Shown here piece after piece: positions 17,763-26,544 of a DNA stretch of 64,000 nt. The notes under the pieces were generated by a model. It did no database searches. It was not told the DNA's origin and saw nothing but the letters and a program-made list of their open reading frames with translations. The stretch's first letter is position 1; the number at the start of each line of letters is the position of its first letter. The stretch comes from Microcoleus sp. CAWBG506. GTDB lineage: Bacteria; Cyanobacteriota; Cyanobacteriia; Cyanobacteriales; Microcoleaceae. Made by a program: the position numbers and the translations under genes. The stretch is taken from the NCBI GenBank assembly GCA_020883125.1, contig JAHREW010000003.1:186001-250000 (forward strand). The letters are read 5' to 3'.

Positions 17763-18320
17763 TTATTTGACGTTACCAAGGCCACTAAGGTTAAATTTTG
17801 TCAACCAATCTTCGCGATCGCTAGCAGTAAAAGAAGGATCGCGGGATTGAACTTTCACCTGGTAGCGATTTGCCACGAGGACCGCAGTGATATTAGCACC
17901 TTGAGTAACAGCGGGATAGCCGCCAATTTGCTGGGTACTGCTTTGGAATTTAGAGCCAGCCGAGGGGTTGCCGGCGATGTCGTTGATGGACAACATCGCG
18001 ACATTTTTACCACCTTTGTTGAGCTTAGCTTCGGCAAAACCTGATTTTTCTTGAGCGAAGACGCGATCGAATCCGCCACCCGACGAGGGGAAATATTTAT
18101 TTAATTTGTCGCCTGCTACTGCCTTGTTGGGCAGGTTTTGATTGTCAGCAGTGGATTTATCAGCAGTTGTCTGCTTAGCTTTAGCGGAGGGTTTTTGGGT
18201 ACTTTCCTGCTGAGCTTTGTCCCAGCGGGAGGGTTCCGAGGCTTTACCGCAGGAGGTGACGAGCAAAAGTACCGATATCAGAAATGGAGCTAAGATTCGG
18301 CGTGCGGAGGATAATTTCAT
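17763..18320 (-). CDS. Lipoprotein of unknown function
   Basis: A 185-residue protein. I chose the ATG at 18320 (MKLSSARRILAPFLISVLLL) because AGGAG lies six bases upstream and the sequence then gives a clean lipoprotein signal ending LVTSCGK with the lipid-accepting Cys. A Lys/Ala/Thr-rich linker follows, then a folded domain of about 110 residues (GGGFDRVFAQEKSGFAEAKL, VQSRDPSFTASDREDWLTKF). It is probably anchored to a membrane facing the periplasm or lumen. No enzymatic motif is visible. Confidence 0.78.
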   Translation of the reverse strand: MKLSSARRILAPFLISVLLLVTSCGKASEPSRWDKAQQESTQKPSAKAKQTTADKSTADNQNLPNKAVAGDKLNKYFPSSGGGFDRVFAQEKSGFAEAKLNKGGKNVAMLSINDIAGNPSAGSKFQSSTQQIGGYPAVTQGANITAVLVANRYQVKVQSRDPSFTASDREDWLTKFNLSGLGNVK

Positions 18321-18410
18321 CGCTGTCTCCTGTAAGAGAGTTTCCAATCACAATTGTGACTCAAAATTCACCAATCTGTCTTCCTCCAGGGGAGGATTTT
18401 TAGCTTGAAC

Positions 18411-18444
18411 AAAAAAACCTCCGCTTGCGGGCGCAGGTTTTTTT
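18411..18444 (-). terminator. Intrinsic terminator of the psaL-psaI unit
   Basis: AAAAAAACCT and AGGTTTTTTT are perfectly complementary ten-base arms around a GC-rich loop with a T-run on each side. It lies about 280 bases after the psaI stop in the direction of its transcription and just before the start of the lipoprotein gene. It can also stop transcription in the other direction. Confidence 0.75.
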
Positions 18445-18727
18445 GCAATTACCAGTTCAGAAGGCAAAAAACAGCAAGATTGCTTGGCTAATAAATTCTG
18501 AGCATTCTGGTAAATAAGCCCTGTATTTTGGCTGTCAGCAACATCAAAACAGTTTTTTATGAGGCTGTCTGAAATCCGAGGGCTGGTAAATTTTAGATTT
18601 GAGATAATGGCATGGGATTTGAGATTTGAAAATTGCCCATGAGGCCCACAGATGAATCCGGGGGCTGGTTCTTGTTTTAATCCCTAATCCCAAATCCCAA
18701 ATTTGAATGTGGCAGGATCAGTAGGAT

Positions 18728-18844
18728 TTAGGCGTCACTTTCAATGTGAATAAACAACAAACCCATGACCACAACTGGCATCAGCCAGGTAACGAGCGGA
18801 ATCAAGATCCAAGGCAAAAAAGAAGCGGCGTATGAACCTGTCAT
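18728..18844 (-). CDS. psaI: Photosystem I subunit VIII
   Basis: A 38-residue protein, [20 protein letters not shown] then [18 protein letters not shown], with one transmembrane helix. This length and sequence are typical of PsaI, which helps hold PsaL in place and supports PSI trimer formation in the thylakoid membrane. GGGAG lies about eight bases upstream of the ATG. The gene sits 62 bases downstream of psaL on the same strand, the usual cyanobacterial psaLI arrangement. Confidence 0.93.
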   Translation of the reverse strand: MTGSYAASFLPWILIPLVTWLMPVVVMGLLFIHIESDA

Positions 18845-18906
18845 ATCAAATTCTCCCAGCTAAAGTTAGTGTGTTCCAACAGAGGTATTTCCGAGTAGGG
18901 TCTAAT

Positions 18907-19410
18907 TTAATTGACCAAACCGCGGAAGATGGCATCGACGCCCTTAAAGTTTTCGAGTAAGAAGTAAGCAGCAAAGACACCGCTCATGCCACCAACAAAG
19001 AAACCAGCGGTAAGTTGGCTCCAGCCTTCGCCGGTTTTGAGGGCTTCGGGAGTCATGGGATTGGCGCTAGGGTAGGTAGTATTTTCTTTGAAAGATACCA
19101 AACCGTAGGCAGACATACCTGCTGTGCCGAGTAGAACTAAGGCGAGGGCTGTAATTAGTCCACCAAGATTAGCTGCTTCTGGATAGTCCCGCAGTGGCCC
19201 GAAGACGATTTCTGGGCCGACGAGGAAATAACCGTGGGCCAGGCCGATTTCTAGACCTCGAACTAGGGGGGAGAGTCCTTTGCGGTAGGCTGGCAAATTG
19301 CCAATGAATGCTTTGGTAAAATCCGAAGCACTAATGGGAGTTGCTAGATGACCCGTGAAGGGGTCGCCGTTAAAGGGTTGAATCATTTCTGCATTTCTGG
19401 GGTCGGCCAT
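18907..19410 (-). CDS. psaL: Photosystem I reaction-centre subunit XI
   Basis: A 167-residue protein from the ATG at 19410 (MADPRNAEMIQPFNGDPF), supported by GAGGAG nine bases upstream; the frame is open for 14 codons more but without a site. It shows GHLATPISASDFTKAFIGNL, FLVGPEIVFGPLRDYPEA and hydrophobic helices near 83-105 and 135-155, all typical PsaL. PsaL forms the trimerisation domain of photosystem I. It is followed by psaI and a terminator. Confidence 0.95.
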   Translation of the reverse strand: MADPRNAEMIQPFNGDPFTGHLATPISASDFTKAFIGNLPAYRKGLSPLVRGLEIGLAHGYFLVGPEIVFGPLRDYPEAANLGGLITALALVLLGTAGMSAYGLVSFKENTTYPSANPMTPEALKTGEGWSQLTAGFFVGGMSGVFAAYFLLENFKGVDAIFRGLVN

Positions 19411-19524
19411 ATTTAGTTTCTCCTCGGTGTGAAAGAAAGTTGAGGCGTTCAAGTCATATTTTACGCAGGGACGTGTAGCCTATTTGCAAAATTGGCTGCG
19501 AGCTTTAGAAAAGTTCACCATTCT

Positions 19525-20238
19525 TTAGTTTTGAGAATAATTTTTCTTTTGTCCTCTATACCAGAAAGCGAGTCGATCGGGCGATAATCCCAGAAAATAA
19601 CCAATAATTACTATTTGATTAATGGCGGTGGTTTTGATTACCCCAAGCTGCTGCCAGCGGCGGGCACAGGTGAGTACGGCTAGGGGTACTATTTCGATGC
19701 GGCCTTGTTTTTTCAATCGGCGCACAAATTCAAAGTCTTCCATAAGTGGCAAGTTAGGAAAGCCGCCGATTTGGTTAAAGGTATCTGTTTTGAGGAAAAT
19801 GGCTTGATCCCCGTAGGGCATTTGTAGCAAGTGCGATCGGCACTTTACCCCTGTTTCTACTAGCCGCAGGCTGAGCAAAGGGGCATCTATCTTGAGTTCA
19901 AAGGCTCCCGCCACTATGGAGGGATTTGTGAGTGCTTCACGGGCGCGAGTGTCATAGCCCTGGGGTAAATGAGTGTCTCCATGGAGGAACAAGAGGATGT
20001 CTCCTGTGGAGGCGGCAGCACCTGCATTCATTTGGGTAGCGCGGCCTGGGCTGGTGAAGATCGTTCGATCGGCTTCATATTTTGCTATTTCAGCAGTGCC
20101 ATCGTGACTGCCGCCGTCAGCGACGATTATTTCGACATTTTCGGCATTGCGGGCGCTGGAGATGACTTTGGCGATCGTCGGAGCTTCGTTTAAGACGGGA
20201 ATGATAATAGAAATTTTGAGATTTGCAGTTTCAGGCAT
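19525..20238 (-). CDS. Glycosyltransferase family 2, TIGR04283-type
   Basis: A 237-residue GT-A enzyme starting MPETANLKISIIIPVLNEAP. The motifs are IIVADGGSHDGT (nucleotide-sugar binding DGGS), LLFLHGDTHLPQGYD (DxT/DxD-like metal site), GDQAIFLKTDTFNQIGGFP and LPLMEDFEFVRRLKKQGRI (catalytic ED). This matches the TIGR04283 transferase group, annotated as arsenosugar-related or rSAM/selenodomain-associated. The usual partner of TIGR04282 type is the next gene upstream (20802-21419), 560 bases away on the same strand, so both may work on the same sugar product. The actual substrate is not known from sequence. Confidence 0.82.
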   Translation of the reverse strand: MPETANLKISIIIPVLNEAPTIAKVISSARNAENVEIIVADGGSHDGTAEIAKYEADRTIFTSPGRATQMNAGAAASTGDILLFLHGDTHLPQGYDTRAREALTNPSIVAGAFELKIDAPLLSLRLVETGVKCRSHLLQMPYGDQAIFLKTDTFNQIGGFPNLPLMEDFEFVRRLKKQGRIEIVPLAVLTCARRWQQLGVIKTTAINQIVIIGYFLGLSPDRLAFWYRGQKKNYSQN

Positions 20239-20801
20239 ACAAAATAAATAAGGGTGCATCTCAATGAGTGCAAATATATTGGTATGGGCTGTAGCATCAC
20301 CGCTGTAAATCTCTGGTGATCCCTAATAAATTGTCTGCGGTCATGCTTCGCCTATGCAAAATCGGGATGCTCCCATAAATAACGCCGTTAGAGTGGGGGT
20401 TTTTTACAAGCTTAAGGTATCATTTGCCAATTTATGCCACTCCTGCAATTACCTATTACCTATCATGCCCTTACCGATGACCTCACCTAAATTAGAAAGG
20501 ATATATAGCCGTTCTCACTTTAGTTAGGTACAAATTTTTACCTAAAAAGCTTGACTCTGTAAGGGTTACAGCATGCCTCAGCATACCTCATGTTTCTGAG
20601 AAAGGCTATATCTGCTATTACTTACTTTTTCTCGCGCCTGAGAGAATTCTCTCAAGCGCTGTCTAACCACTACTGAGAGTCAGTATTTGGTTAGACAAAT
20701 ACAATTACTATATTATGACATCGTGGTTTCATAAGCAAGTAATTAATTGTAATTGTTGATGACAATTACTAATGAATTATGCTGATTTTGCCTGGTTTTA
20801 A
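20239..20801. other. Non-coding spacer with two inverted repeats
   Basis: No coding frame is convincing. A 16-base palindrome (TGAGAGAATTCTCTCA, 20639-20654) is followed by a ten-base stem (TGTCTAACCA at 20660-20669, TGGTTAGACA at 20698-20707). This could be a structured leader or a small mobile relic between the two transferase genes. Confidence 0.5.
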
Positions 20802-21419
20802 TTATCGCAAAATATTGATATCTAAACCGATAAGATCCTCTGGTCGATCGATATCTACCAAAGTAGGGAGAACACCAATATTTAAACCTAAATTTTGGGC
20901 GATCGCCAGTGTGTCAGCAAATACTTCACTGCTTCCCCATTGAATGCCATCGAACAATTCAGGTATCACGCAACGTAGCCCGATTAGATAATAACCTCCA
21001 TCTTTTGCTGGGCCCAAAACTAAATCTTTGTCACTGAGAGCGTCAAAAGCTTTGGCCAGAATCTGTTCTTTTAATTTGGGGCAATCAGTGCCGATAATTG
21101 CTACTTTTTCAATACCCCAATTAAAAGATTTTTGAAAGGATGCGAGCATTCTTGCGCCCAAATCTCCGTCGGACTGTTGATGATAAACAATCTCAGTTCC
21201 CAACCAGTCTTCCATGAGTTGCTGGCTGCTGCCTGTGTAGTGAATTTCTACGGATAATGGGCGGGAGTTTTGAAGAGAGAGGGCGCGGGCGATCGTCCTT
21301 TGAGTCATCAGGCGGTGAAGGTTGGCTGCTCCTTCTTCTCCGAGTACGGGAATTAATCGAGTTTTGGCTTTTCCCGGTGCTGGATAGCGAGTGAAAATAA
21401 TTAGTTGTTCTGAAATCAT
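20802..21419 (-). CDS. TIGR04282-type transferase (arsenosugar-type, DUF2064)
   Basis: A 205-residue nucleotidyltransferase-like GT-A protein. MISEQLIIFTRYPAPGKAKT, then RLIPVLGEEGAANLHRLM, give the FxRxPxPGxxKTRL signature. VAIIGTDCPKLKEQIL carries the GTDCP motif, and DLVLGPAKDGGYYLIGLR contains GPAxDGGYxLIG. These are the hallmarks of the TIGR04282/DUF2064 group, usually paired with TIGR04283 transferases, as here. The protein is full length. It probably makes or uses an activated sugar; arsenosugar synthesis is the annotation attached to the family, not something the sequence proves. Confidence 0.85.
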   Translation of the reverse strand: MISEQLIIFTRYPAPGKAKTRLIPVLGEEGAANLHRLMTQRTIARALSLQNSRPLSVEIHYTGSSQQLMEDWLGTEIVYHQQSDGDLGARMLASFQKSFNWGIEKVAIIGTDCPKLKEQILAKAFDALSDKDLVLGPAKDGGYYLIGLRCVIPELFDGIQWGSSEVFADTLAIAQNLGLNIGVLPTLVDIDRPEDLIGLDINILR

Positions 21420-21521
21420 TTATCGTCCCTGATGTTTAAAGGAATGACTTAATTGAATCGCTGCGCCCAACCCACCCTAGAAGAGATTGATTATTAACCG
21501 TGAAGCGTCAACAGTGAACCG

Positions 21522-22490
21522 TCAACTCATTTCTAGCATTCGCTGAATCGGTTTTAAAGCTGCTAGTTGAAGTTCTTGAGGCATGGTAATTTCTGGGTTC
21601 TTATTTTTCATGGCTAGATACAATTTTTCCAAGGTATTCAATCTCATATGTGGACATTCATTGCAAGCACAAGTATTGTTGTTGGGAGGCGCGGGAATAA
21701 AGTGTTTGTGAGGTGTTTGCTTTTGCATTTGGTGAATGATTCCCGGCTCAGTCGCTACAATGAAAGCACTGCTGGAACTAGCTTGAGAATATTTCAGCAA
21801 AGCTGTGGTGGAGCCGATATAGTTGGCATGGCGCAGTACGGGAGGTTCGCATTCCGGGTGGGCAATGATTTCGGCTTCGGGATTTTCGATTTTGAGTTGA
21901 ACTATCTTTTTTTCTGAGAAGTTTTCATGGACGATGCAAGCGCCTTGCCAAAATTCCATTTTTCTACCGCTTTGCTCCATGACGTAGCGGCCGAGATTGC
22001 GATCGGGTCCAAAAATTATCGGCTGGTTTTCGGGGATTTGGTTGACAATTTTTACGGCGTTGGAACTGGTGCAAATAATATCGCTCATTGCCTTAATTGC
22101 GGCCGTACAATTAATGTAGGAAATTACCAAATGTCCTGGTCGATCGGCTTTGAAAGCTGCAAAGGCTTCGGGAGGACAACTATCGGCGAGGGAACACCCA
22201 GCATTCAAGTCTGGCAACAAGACTAATTTGTGGGGATTGAGGATTTTGGCGGTTTCTGCCATAAAATGGACACCGGCAAACACGATGACATCGGCATTGG
22301 TGTTGGCTGCTTTCCGGGCTAGTTCCAGGGAATCACCAATGAAATCGGCGATGTCTTGAATGTCTGAGTCTTGGTAATAATGGGCGAGAATGACGGCGTT
22401 CAACTCTTGTTTGAGGGCTTTAATCGCTGCAAACAAGTCATCGGGCAGTCTGCTTTCGGTCAGGTTGGGAGAACGTGCGGTGGTAAACAC
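21522..22490 (-). CDS. nadA: Quinolinate synthase A
   Basis: A 322-residue enzyme with a probable GTG start at 22490. Diagnostic features are [39 protein letters not shown] and [20 protein letters not shown] (first cluster Cys). [20 protein letters not shown] contains the second cluster Cys, and [16 protein letters not shown] the third. NadA condenses iminoaspartate with dihydroxyacetone phosphate to quinolinate, using a 4Fe-4S cluster, in NAD synthesis. No nadB or nadC is adjacent. Confidence 0.95.
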   Translation of the reverse strand: MFTTARSPNLTESRLPDDLFAAIKALKQELNAVILAHYYQDSDIQDIADFIGDSLELARKAANTNADVIVFAGVHFMAETAKILNPHKLVLLPDLNAGCSLADSCPPEAFAAFKADRPGHLVISYINCTAAIKAMSDIICTSSNAVKIVNQIPENQPIIFGPDRNLGRYVMEQSGRKMEFWQGACIVHENFSEKKIVQLKIENPEAEIIAHPECEPPVLRHANYIGSTTALLKYSQASSSSAFIVATEPGIIHQMQKQTPHKHFIPAPPNNNTCACNECPHMRLNTLEKLYLAMKNKNPEITMPQELQLAALKPIQRMLEMS

Positions 22491-22681
22491 AGTTAAAATA
22501 TTCCGCGAAAGGTGGTGAAGAAAGCTAAAGTGTACTTTGAATTATAGTTGAATTCACCAAAAAAGACTGGTAGTTCCGTTGCACCCATCTAAAATATAAA
22601 ATTGGCTGGGGGATGTGTAAAAATTGGTCGCTGTTTCCTATGCTGATAAGAGGGGGGAAGCGATCGCACAGGGCAAATCAA

Positions 22682-23596
22682 ATGAATCAGACTAAATCGA
22701 TCAAAATTGCAGTGGTGGGGGATATTCACGATCAGTGGGAAGCCGAAGACGGCGAGGCCCTAAAGCATCTGGGTGTTGATTTGGTGCTGTTTGTGGGGGA
22801 TTTTGGGAATGAGTCGGTGGATGTGGTGCGGGCGATTGCCCAATTGGATATTCCGAAAGCTGCTGTGTTTGGGAATCACGATGCTTGGTACACGGCGACG
22901 GATTGGGGGCGCAGTAAGTGTCCCTACGATCGCCAACAAGAAAATCGCGTCAAACAGCAAATAGACTTAATGGGAGAAGCTCACGTCGGTTACGGGAAAC
23001 GAGATTTTCCCGAATTGGGCGTAACAGTCGTAGGAAGTCGCCCGTTTACGTGGGGCGGATCGGACTGGAAGTACGGGGATTTTTACTCGGAGTGGTTTGG
23101 GGTAGAGAGTTTTGAGGAGTCGGCGCAACGCATTGCACTGGCGGCTGCGGACGCGGATTGCGAAAATGTGATTTTTTTGGGTCATACAGGCCCGATTGGC
23201 CTAGGAGAGGCTCCGGGCGACCTCTGCGGGCGAGATTGGAAGCCACTGGGAGGGGATTGGGGCGATCCCGATTTTGCAGTGGCGATCGAGAAAACTCGTA
23301 ATTCTGGCAAGCGGATACCTCTGGTAACTTTTGGGCATATGCACCATCAACTGCGCCACCTCAAACACGAGTTTCGGAAGTCGGTGGTGAGTGCCGAGGG
23401 TACAGTGTATTTGAATGCGGCTAGGGTACCGCGCATTGTGGACAGAGATTGCTCGAAACTACGTAATTTCTCGATCGTGGAACTTGATACTGGAGTAGTG
23501 TCGGAAGTATCTTTAGTGTGGGTGGGTAAAAATTTCGCTGTGGAAACAGAACAAATTCTGTATCGGCGGACTGAATCTGCAACTACTTGTGGTTAG
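22682..23596 (+). CDS. Metallophosphoesterase, TIGR04168 family
   Basis: A 304-residue calcineurin-like phosphoesterase from the ATG at 22682 (MNQTKSIKIAVVGDIHDQWE); 69 in-frame bases upstream are less likely to be coding. The metal-binding motifs are GDIHD, FVGDFGNE, VFGNHDAWY, IFLGHTGPIG and FGHMHHQLR. This arrangement matches the cyanobacterial TIGR04168 group, also found in plants. The substrate is unknown; the residues needed for a dinuclear metal site are all present. It is followed by tRNA-Ser on the same strand. Confidence 0.85.
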   Translation: MNQTKSIKIAVVGDIHDQWEAEDGEALKHLGVDLVLFVGDFGNESVDVVRAIAQLDIPKAAVFGNHDAWYTATDWGRSKCPYDRQQENRVKQQIDLMGEAHVGYGKRDFPELGVTVVGSRPFTWGGSDWKYGDFYSEWFGVESFEESAQRIALAAADADCENVIFLGHTGPIGLGEAPGDLCGRDWKPLGGDWGDPDFAVAIEKTRNSGKRIPLVTFGHMHHQLRHLKHEFRKSVVSAEGTVYLNAARVPRIVDRDCSKLRNFSIVELDTGVVSEVSLVWVGKNFAVETEQILYRRTESATTCG

Positions 23597-23630
23597 CGAC
23601 AACTACTGGTATGATGGAGTGTATCCACCT

Positions 23631-23715
23631 GGAGAGGTGGCAGAGTGGTCGAATGCGCCTGACTTGAAATCAGGTGAACTGAAAGGTTCCGTGGGTTCAA
23701 ATCCCACCCTCTCCG
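23631..23715 (+). tRNA. trnS-UGA: tRNA-Ser (anticodon TGA)
   Basis: An 85-nt class II tRNA. The acceptor arm GGAGAGG (23631-23637) pairs with CCTCTCC (23708-23714), and G at 23715 is the discriminator. The anticodon stem CCTGA/TCAGG encloses CTTGAAA with TGA at 23665-23667. A long variable arm follows, then a T arm with GGTTCAAATCC. CCA is not encoded. Transposon debris starts directly after it. Confidence 0.95.
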
Positions 23716-23736
23716 TCGTTTAAAAACTGGGAATTA

Positions 23737-23922
23737 GCGACCCTTGAAACGGTAGAACAGATCCGGGAAAACCCCTATCTGCAATATCTTATCTGTCATC
23801 GTAGTCGAAAACCTTCACGTTGTGGCACCCTCGCAGATAGAGATGAAAATGCAGCTAGAAATATAGAAAAAGTCGGGATGGGGAATCGCCACGACTCGCT
23901 TCAGGGCGCAGAGGGACTGTAA
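23737..23922 (+). pseudogene. Chimeric transposase scar (IS5-type N-part joined to TnpB C-terminus)
   Basis: In one open frame, ATLETVEQIRENPYLQYLIC (from 23737) matches the N-terminal part of DDE transposases of IS5/IS1182 type. It runs without a stop into SRKPSRCGTLADRDENAARN and ends at 23922. The second half is the C-terminal RuvC-III motif (DRDxNAAxNI) of IS200/IS605 TnpB. The junction is near 23797-23803. Neither half could work, so this is two nested or recombined insertion scars beside tRNA-Ser. The DNA up to 24145 has no other gene. Confidence 0.65.
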
Positions 23923-24048
23923 GACTACTAAAGGTAGCAAGACCCGATGAAGCGTCAAGAATCACCGCTGATGAACTCACGGTGAGTATTTCAAAATTGT
24001 TGCTATAATTTGACTGCTTTAAAAATATTTACGTTGAATCTGGGAATT

Positions 24049-24075
24049 AAAGCCGTCCTATAAGGACGGGGCTTT
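24049..24075. repeat. Hairpin resembling an IS200/IS605 end
   Basis: AAAGCC-GTCCT-ATA-AGGAC-GGGGCTTT folds into a stem with a two-base bulge. Imperfect palindromes with this CCGTCC..GGACGG look are typical subterminal hairpins of IS200/IS605 elements. It lies 127 bases after the TnpB fragment and may mark the end of that dead element. Confidence 0.5.
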
Positions 24076-24145
24076 AAAACCAACTTTTTGGTAAGTAGCT
24101 CAGCACTGTTGGTGACTGAGTTTCCAAACGTATCAGGAGCTTCTT

Positions 24146-25363
24146 ATGAGTTTATCTTTTAAGCAATTCACCCTTTATCTGACGTTGCTATCCATCGGTG
24201 GAGGTATGGGATGGTTTGGAAATCGCTATCTCCAAAACCCAAACGGTCTGGAAACTGGCTCGGTTTTGCCCGTGGTACGCCAACAAATCCCGCCGTATGC
24301 GTCTGCTCCAGTCCCATCCGATCGACAGCCCGATCGTGGCAATTCCAATTTTATTGCAGAAGCCGCCCAAAAAGTCGGCCCGGCTGTAGTCAGGATTGAC
24401 GCATCAAGCAAAGTCGTCAATCAAGTGCCGGAAGCTTTCAAAAATCCTTTGTTTCGCAGGTTTTTTGGCGATAATTTGCCAGTACCGGAAGAAAAAATTA
24501 AACGGGGTACAGGTTCGGGGTTTATTCTCACTTCTGATGGCCGGATAGTGACTAATGCTCATGTTGTTTCCGGCAGTGAGACTGTGAAAGTGACCCTCAA
24601 AGACGGCCGAGAGTTTGAGGGTAGAGTCCAGGGGGTCGATTTGCTGACGGATGTGGCTGTGGTGAAAATTAATGCCTCAGACTTGCCTCTAGTGGCTTTG
24701 GGTCGATCGGATAATATCGTACCCGGACAATGGGCGATCGCCATTGGCAATCCTTTGGGTCTTGACAATACAGTCACTGTCGGTATTATCAGCGCTACAG
24801 GTCGATCGAGCTCCCAAGTAGGCATCCCCGACAAACGAGTCAGATTTATTCAAACCGACGCCGCTATCAACCCCGGCAATTCTGGCGGCCCACTACTCAA
24901 CGACCAAGGCGAGGTCATCGGCATCAACACTGCCATTCGTGCCGATGCTCAGGGCTTGGGGTTTGCTATTCCCATCGAAACCGCCAAGCGAGTTTCCGAT
25001 CAGCTATTCGCCAAAGGTAAAGCGGAACATCCCTATCTCGGCATTCAAATGGTCAGCTTGACTCCCGCCACACAGGCAGAAGTCAACAAACAGCTCAATG
25101 CTAAGATTTCCCTCGATAAAGGAGTAGCCGTGACCCGCATTGTGGAAAATTCCCCCGCTCAAAAAGCCGGCTTGCGTCCGGGAGACGTGATTGCCAAAAT
25201 AGAGGGCATTGCGGTTGATAATCCAGGGGACGTACAAGAAAGGGTGGAAAATACTGCTGTAGGCAAAGAACTGGAAATGGAAATCAACCGTCAGGGTCAA
25301 ATTCAGAAAGTTAAAGTGCGTCCTGGTGCTTTTCCCATTTCAGGTAACTCGGCCGGTGGCTAG
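24146..25363 (+). CDS. HtrA/Deg family serine protease
   Basis: A 405-residue protein. An N-terminal hydrophobic segment (FTLYLTLLSIGGGMGWFG, about 8-25) is a signal or anchor. The trypsin-like domain carries the triad His139 (VTNAHVV), Asp169 (LLTDVAVVK) and Ser246 (NPGNSGGPLL). A single PDZ domain covers about 295-390 (GVAVTRIVENSPAQKAGLRP, GDVIAKIEGIAVDN). This is the layout of the cyanobacterial HtrA, HhoA and HhoB proteases, which degrade damaged proteins in the periplasm or lumen. Which of the three this is cannot be fixed without a tree. AGGAGC precedes the ATG. Confidence 0.93.
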   Translation: MSLSFKQFTLYLTLLSIGGGMGWFGNRYLQNPNGLETGSVLPVVRQQIPPYASAPVPSDRQPDRGNSNFIAEAAQKVGPAVVRIDASSKVVNQVPEAFKNPLFRRFFGDNLPVPEEKIKRGTGSGFILTSDGRIVTNAHVVSGSETVKVTLKDGREFEGRVQGVDLLTDVAVVKINASDLPLVALGRSDNIVPGQWAIAIGNPLGLDNTVTVGIISATGRSSSQVGIPDKRVRFIQTDAAINPGNSGGPLLNDQGEVIGINTAIRADAQGLGFAIPIETAKRVSDQLFAKGKAEHPYLGIQMVSLTPATQAEVNKQLNAKISLDKGVAVTRIVENSPAQKAGLRPGDVIAKIEGIAVDNPGDVQERVENTAVGKELEMEINRQGQIQKVKVRPGAFPISGNSAGG

Positions 25364-25485
25364 TCGCAGGCGAGAGAGGATGAATTTGATTCTAGGTTTG
25401 GTTGGCAGGACTTTCATACCCTCGCGCACTCAATCCATTTCTGATCCTGTCTTTTCCAAACATCTTTCCCAAACAGTTCAAATTT

Positions 25486-25833
25486 TTATTTGCCGTCGGC
25501 AGACTTGGGTTTAATCGAGCTGGTGCTTGCCAAATTTTCTTCTAACTGCATCCTCTGCTCCATTTGTCGGAGAAAATAGCCAGTCATCATCGCTGAAGCC
25601 AGCAAACCCGCTAAGTTTTCTCGGTCGGTAGTAATTTGCACGCTAAAATTGTCTGAAGGCAAGATCCCTACAAGTCCTTGAACGTTGTGAGAGATAATCT
25701 CTTTGATCTCTGGGCTAACGGACTTGGCGACTCGATCTAAAACCTCTGGGGATTGGTGTTGGAGGTACTTCAAAAGTGGATTGTCTGTAGCTTGTTTGGC
25801 ATTGTCCCGGTCAAAGTCAGGGTGAAAAACCAT
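25486..25833 (-). CDS. DUF760 family protein
   Basis: A 115-residue soluble protein: FDRDNAKQATDNPLLKYLQH, SPEVLDRVAKSVSPEIKEII, then DRENLAGLLASAMMTGYFLR. This is the DUF760 pattern found in cyanobacteria and plant plastids; some plant members interact with degradation machinery or envelope proteins, but the bacterial role is not established. It is followed in coordinates by scpB 42 bases away on the same strand, so scpB is upstream and the two may be co-transcribed. Confidence 0.85.
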   Translation of the reverse strand: MVFHPDFDRDNAKQATDNPLLKYLQHQSPEVLDRVAKSVSPEIKEIISHNVQGLVGILPSDNFSVQITTDRENLAGLLASAMMTGYFLRQMEQRMQLEENLASTSSIKPKSADGK

Positions 25834-25875
25834 TTGGCGATTCTTAATTTCTGGCTTGTTACATTCTAGTTTAAA

Positions 25876-26391
25876 CTACTCGTCATTGCTTGGGTACAAA
25901 TTTGCCTGAAAGTCAATTTGTAGTTGTTTGGGCAATTGATCTACTTGAAAATACCGATGAAATTTGTCGGTAACTTGTAGCCAATAGGAACGGCTTTCGC
26001 TTGGTCGTCGTTTGCGGACAAAACCGAGTTCGACCAGTTCTTGCACTTGTTGGTAAGCACCTGAACCTCTTAAATTAACTAAGTCTGGCTGAGCGATACC
26101 ACCTTTGAGGGCGATCGCCGCTAGTGTCCGCAAAGCTCCAATACCTAATTCGGGAGGTATCAAAGTTTGCATTAAACTGGCAAACTCTTCTCTCAGTTGC
26201 AGGCTGTATCCTGTAGGTGTTTCCACCACTTCTAAGGCACTGTCGCGGTGAGCAGAGTCCGACATCAGTTCGATGATGGCATCTTCGACATCGGTGCGAT
26301 CGCACTTAGCAATTTCCGCAATCTCTGCGATCGATACGGGCTGACCTTTGAGGTAAAGTATGGCTTCTATGGTAGTTGCTAAACGAGTCAT
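25876..26391 (-). CDS. scpB: Segregation and condensation protein B
   Basis: A 171-residue protein with two winged-helix domains. MTRLATTIEAILYLKGQPVS is the N-terminal winged helix typical of ScpB, LIPPELGIGALRTLAAIALK lies in the middle, and LRGSGAYQQVQELVELGFVR (recognition helix of the second wing) follows. ScpB works with SMC and ScpA as kleisin partner in chromosome condensation. The length is typical. A (GGGAATC)n repeat lies immediately upstream of the start. Confidence 0.88.
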   Translation of the reverse strand: MTRLATTIEAILYLKGQPVSIAEIAEIAKCDRTDVEDAIIELMSDSAHRDSALEVVETPTGYSLQLREEFASLMQTLIPPELGIGALRTLAAIALKGGIAQPDLVNLRGSGAYQQVQELVELGFVRKRRPSESRSYWLQVTDKFHRYFQVDQLPKQLQIDFQANLYPSNDE

Positions 26392-26393
26392 TA

Positions 26394-26442
26394 GGGAATC
26401 AGGAATCGGGAATCGGGAATCGGGAATCGGGAATCGGGAATA
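26394..26442. repeat. Heptamer tandem repeat GGGAATC
   Basis: About six near-perfect 7-base units lie directly upstream of the scpB start codon, the second with one change (AGGAATC). The same class of heptamer (GGGAATT or its complement) occurs at 33560-33600 and 43846-44010. Confidence 0.8.
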
Positions 26443-26544
26443 ACCATCTGTGTATGTCAGTGGCGCGATCGTTTCCTACCTATTCAAATCTAAAACCAAA
26501 ACCCAAAATAAACAGTGATTTTGCAGCCGCTGGGAATGCGAGAT

